This document shows positions 62,336-64,000 of a stretch of 64,000 nucleotides of DNA, in pieces. The position numbers and the translations under genes are program-made. The stretch is from assembly GCF_018598225.1 (NCBI RefSeq), contig NZ_JAHESF010000011.1, positions 167,558 to 231,557 on the forward strand. Reading direction: 5' to 3'. Origin of the DNA: Chryseosolibacter histidinae (lineage in GTDB: Bacteria > Bacteroidota > Bacteroidia > Cytophagales > Cyclobacteriaceae). Within the stretch, counting starts at the first letter, position 1; each line of letters begins with the position of its first letter. Below the pieces are notes generated by a model. It worked only from the letters and a program-made list of their open reading frames with translations. It ran no database searches and had not been told where the DNA came from.

Positions 62336-64000
62336 TTAAATATCGTAAGATAAGTTCGGCGCCAGCCATCGTTCTATCGCTTCAACGCTCATACCTTTGC
62401 GCTTCGCATAATCTGTCACCTGGTCTTTCTCGATCTTGCCGAGGCCGAAGTATTTCGACTCGGGATGAGAAAAGTAAAAACCACTCACCGCCGCGCCGGG
62501 ATACATGGCGTAAGACTCTGTTAAGGTAATGCCTACCTTATCAGCTTCCAGCAGCTCGAACAACAATTTCTTCTCTGTATGGTCAGGGCAGGCCGGGTAG
62601 CCGGGCGCAGGACGAATACCTTTGTACTCCTCATCGATCAGTTGCTCATTGGTAAGCCCTTCATCTTTCGCATATCCCCAAAGCTCTTTGCGCACCTTCT
62701 CATGCAGGCACTCTGCAAAGGCCTCGGCCAGGCGGTCTGCCAGTGCTTTGGCCATGATGTCTGAATAATCGTCGTGGTTCGCTTTGTGTTTTTCGATGAG
62801 CTTCTCAAGTCCCAGTCCGGCGGTGACAGCGAACATTCCGAAGTAATCTTTTCCTTTTTCGGGCGAGATGAAGTCGGCCAGTGAAAAGTTGGGCAGGTTC
62901 TGTGCCTTCTTATTCTGCTGGCGCAGGAAGTGGAAAGTGGCAAACGCTTCCTTGTCATCTTCTTTCCTGAACAAATTCACATCGTCTCCGTCGCTGGCGG
63001 CCGGGTAGAAAGCAACAACACCATTGGCCTGCAGACTCTTGTTCTTCACAATGTCATCCAGCATGCGGTTGGCGTCGTCGAAAAGTTTTTTCGCCTCCGT
63101 ACCTACTACCGGGTCTTTCAGGATGCCGGGGTAACGGCCTGCCAGCATCCAGGTCTGGAAGAACGGTGTCCAGTCGATGTATTTCCGGATCTCCTCCAAC
63201 GGATAGCTTACAAACTCTTTGCGGCCCACAAAAGCGGGTTTCGTAAAACGGGTGCTGCTCCAGTCGATCTTGGTCCGGTTGCCTCGCGCTTCACTCAGCG
63301 TAATATAACTCTTGGTCTGCTGGCGGCCGGCGTGATCGATCCGCATCTTATCGTACTCTTCCTTCACTTTGCGTTTGAAGGCATCGCGGGTCTGGGGGTT
63401 GATGAGCTCGCTGGCTACGGGCACCGAACGCGAGGCATCCAATACGTGCACCACGGGGCCATCATAGGCGGGGTCTATCTTCACCGCGGTATGAATGCGC
63501 GAGGTTGTAGCACCGCCGATCAGCAGTGGCAGCCCGAGCTTCTCGCGTTGCATCTCTTTGGCTACATGCACCATCTCATCGAGCGAAGGAGTGATCAGTC
63601 CGCTAAGACCTACCACGTCTACTTTTTCACGTTTAGCCGCTTCGATGATCTTCTCGGTAGGCACCATTACCCCGAGGTCTACAATATCGTAGTTGTTGCA
63701 GGCCAGCACCACGCCAACAATGTTCTTGCCGATGTCGTGCACATCGCCTTTAACAGTGGCCAGCAATATCTTGGCGGCAGCCTTGCCGACGCTTCCGTTT
63801 TTCTTCTTCTCTTCTTCGAGGTACGGGGTCAGGTACGCTACGGATTTTTTCATCACACGCGCGCTCTTCACAACCTGTGGCAAAAACATCTTGCCGGCGC
63901 CGAACAGATCGCCCACCACATTCATGCCGGCCATCAGCGGTCCTTCGATCACGTTGAGTGGCCTGCCGTATTTCTGGCGCGCTTCTTCGGTATCCTGGTC
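62336..64000 (-). CDS. metH: Cobalamin-dependent methionine synthase, C-terminal part (5' end outside window)
   Basis: 554 codons are in the window, open to the edge (first visible residues [16 protein letters not shown]). It contains the cap segment ([20 protein letters not shown]), the B12-binding domain with the cobalt-ligand His in [16 protein letters not shown] (about window residue 85), [18 protein letters not shown] and [14 protein letters not shown], then the AdoMet activation domain with [15 protein letters not shown] (about 467) and [14 protein letters not shown]. The enzyme transfers methyl from methyl-THF to homocysteine. The homocysteine and folate domains would lie outside. metF follows 69 nt downstream. 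The C-terminus is complete. Confidence 0.96.
   Translation of the reverse strand, partial: DQDTEEARQKYGRPLNVIEGPLMAGMNVVGDLFGAGKMFLPQVVKSARVMKKSVAYLTPYLEEEKKKNGSVGKAAAKILLATVKGDVHDIGKNIVGVVLACNNYDIVDLGVMVPTEKIIEAAKREKVDVVGLSGLITPSLDEMVHVAKEMQREKLGLPLLIGGATTSRIHTAVKIDPAYDGPVVHVLDASRSVPVASELINPQTRDAFKRKVKEEYDKMRIDHAGRQQTKSYITLSEARGNRTKIDWSSTRFTKPAFVGRKEFVSYPLEEIRKYIDWTPFFQTWMLAGRYPGILKDPVVGTEAKKLFDDANRMLDDIVKNKSLQANGVVAFYPAASDGDDVNLFRKEDDKEAFATFHFLRQQNKKAQNLPNFSLADFISPEKGKDYFGMFAVTAGLGLEKLIEKHKANHDDYSDIMAKALADRLAEAFAECLHEKVRKELWGYAKDEGLTNEQLIDEEYKGIRPAPGYPACPDHTEKKLLFELLEADKVGITLTESYAMYPGAAVSGFYFSHPESKYFGLGKIEKDQVTDYAKRKGMSVEAIERWLAPNLSYDI

Overview
The window comes from the chromosome of a Bacteroidota bacterium, most likely a soil or freshwater Cytophagales/Chitinophagales-type organism. 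The evidence is a SusC/SusD pair, SusCD-associated accessory lipoproteins (zinc metallopeptidase, DUF4302), a type IX secretion (T9SS) C-terminal signal on a GH44-like glycanase, eight large FtsX/MacB-type permeases of the multi-copy Bacteroidota kind, and a PadR regulator next to permeases carrying the N-terminal permease prefix. I saw no phage genes, CRISPR array, rRNA, tRNA, transposase or integrase.

Layout. 1-2.9 kb (+): the 3' end of a SusCD-linked locus, with a truncated zinc metallopeptidase, a DUF4302 lipoprotein and a Calx-beta lipoprotein. 3.1-8.8 kb (-): a PadR regulator and two prefix-domain FtsX permeases, an operon with an 8-bp coupled overlap. 9.1-14.7 kb (+): three tandem paralogous right-handed beta-helix lipoproteins, preceded by a 125-aa stub that keeps only their N-terminal domain. 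15-17.5 kb (-): a lone FtsX permease. 17.7-22.5 kb (+): SusC and SusD. 23-31.2 kb: DUF488 protein, YjlB-like cupin, manganese catalase, two secreted alpha/beta-hydrolase + PKD proteins, FMN reductase and Nudix hydrolase. 31.9-47.8 kb: AI-2E-type permease, cysE-cysM, TonB-dependent receptor, thioredoxin, PfpI/DJ-1 protein, DUF4136 protein, gamma-glutamyltransferase, outer-membrane beta-barrel, 2,3-diketo-L-gulonate reductase-like enzyme, GH44-like secreted glycanase, aldo/keto reductase and a secreted hydrolase. 48-60.8 kb (-): five tandem FtsX permeases with no ATPase gene. 61.3-64 kb (-): metF and the C-terminal part of metH, together the methyl branch of methionine synthesis.

The genes largely describe polymer foraging (SusCD, esterases, glycanase, beta-helix proteins, TonB receptor), envelope transport and stress (FtsX permeases, PadR), redox and peroxide defence, and sulfur/C1 metabolism.

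The most unusual signal lies between the genes. About twenty intergenic elements are built from 7-bp words of the form RGTNNNN. Each element uses one word (GTCCACR, GTCCATR, GTTGCCR, GTTGACA, GTTTAAR, GTACGAR, GTCAGGA). Many have the word array repeated in reverse complement at the other end of a short core. They sit almost always immediately 3' of stop codons, very often with the border TA|GT. In trxA and four FtsX permeases the TAG stop itself is formed by that border. Other repeats are a 12-unit 21-bp minisatellite upstream of the last permease, a duplicated 33-bp hairpin, two copies of a roughly 150-bp MITE-like element that both flank FtsX 3' ends, and a cluster of four GGAAGT-type palindromes.
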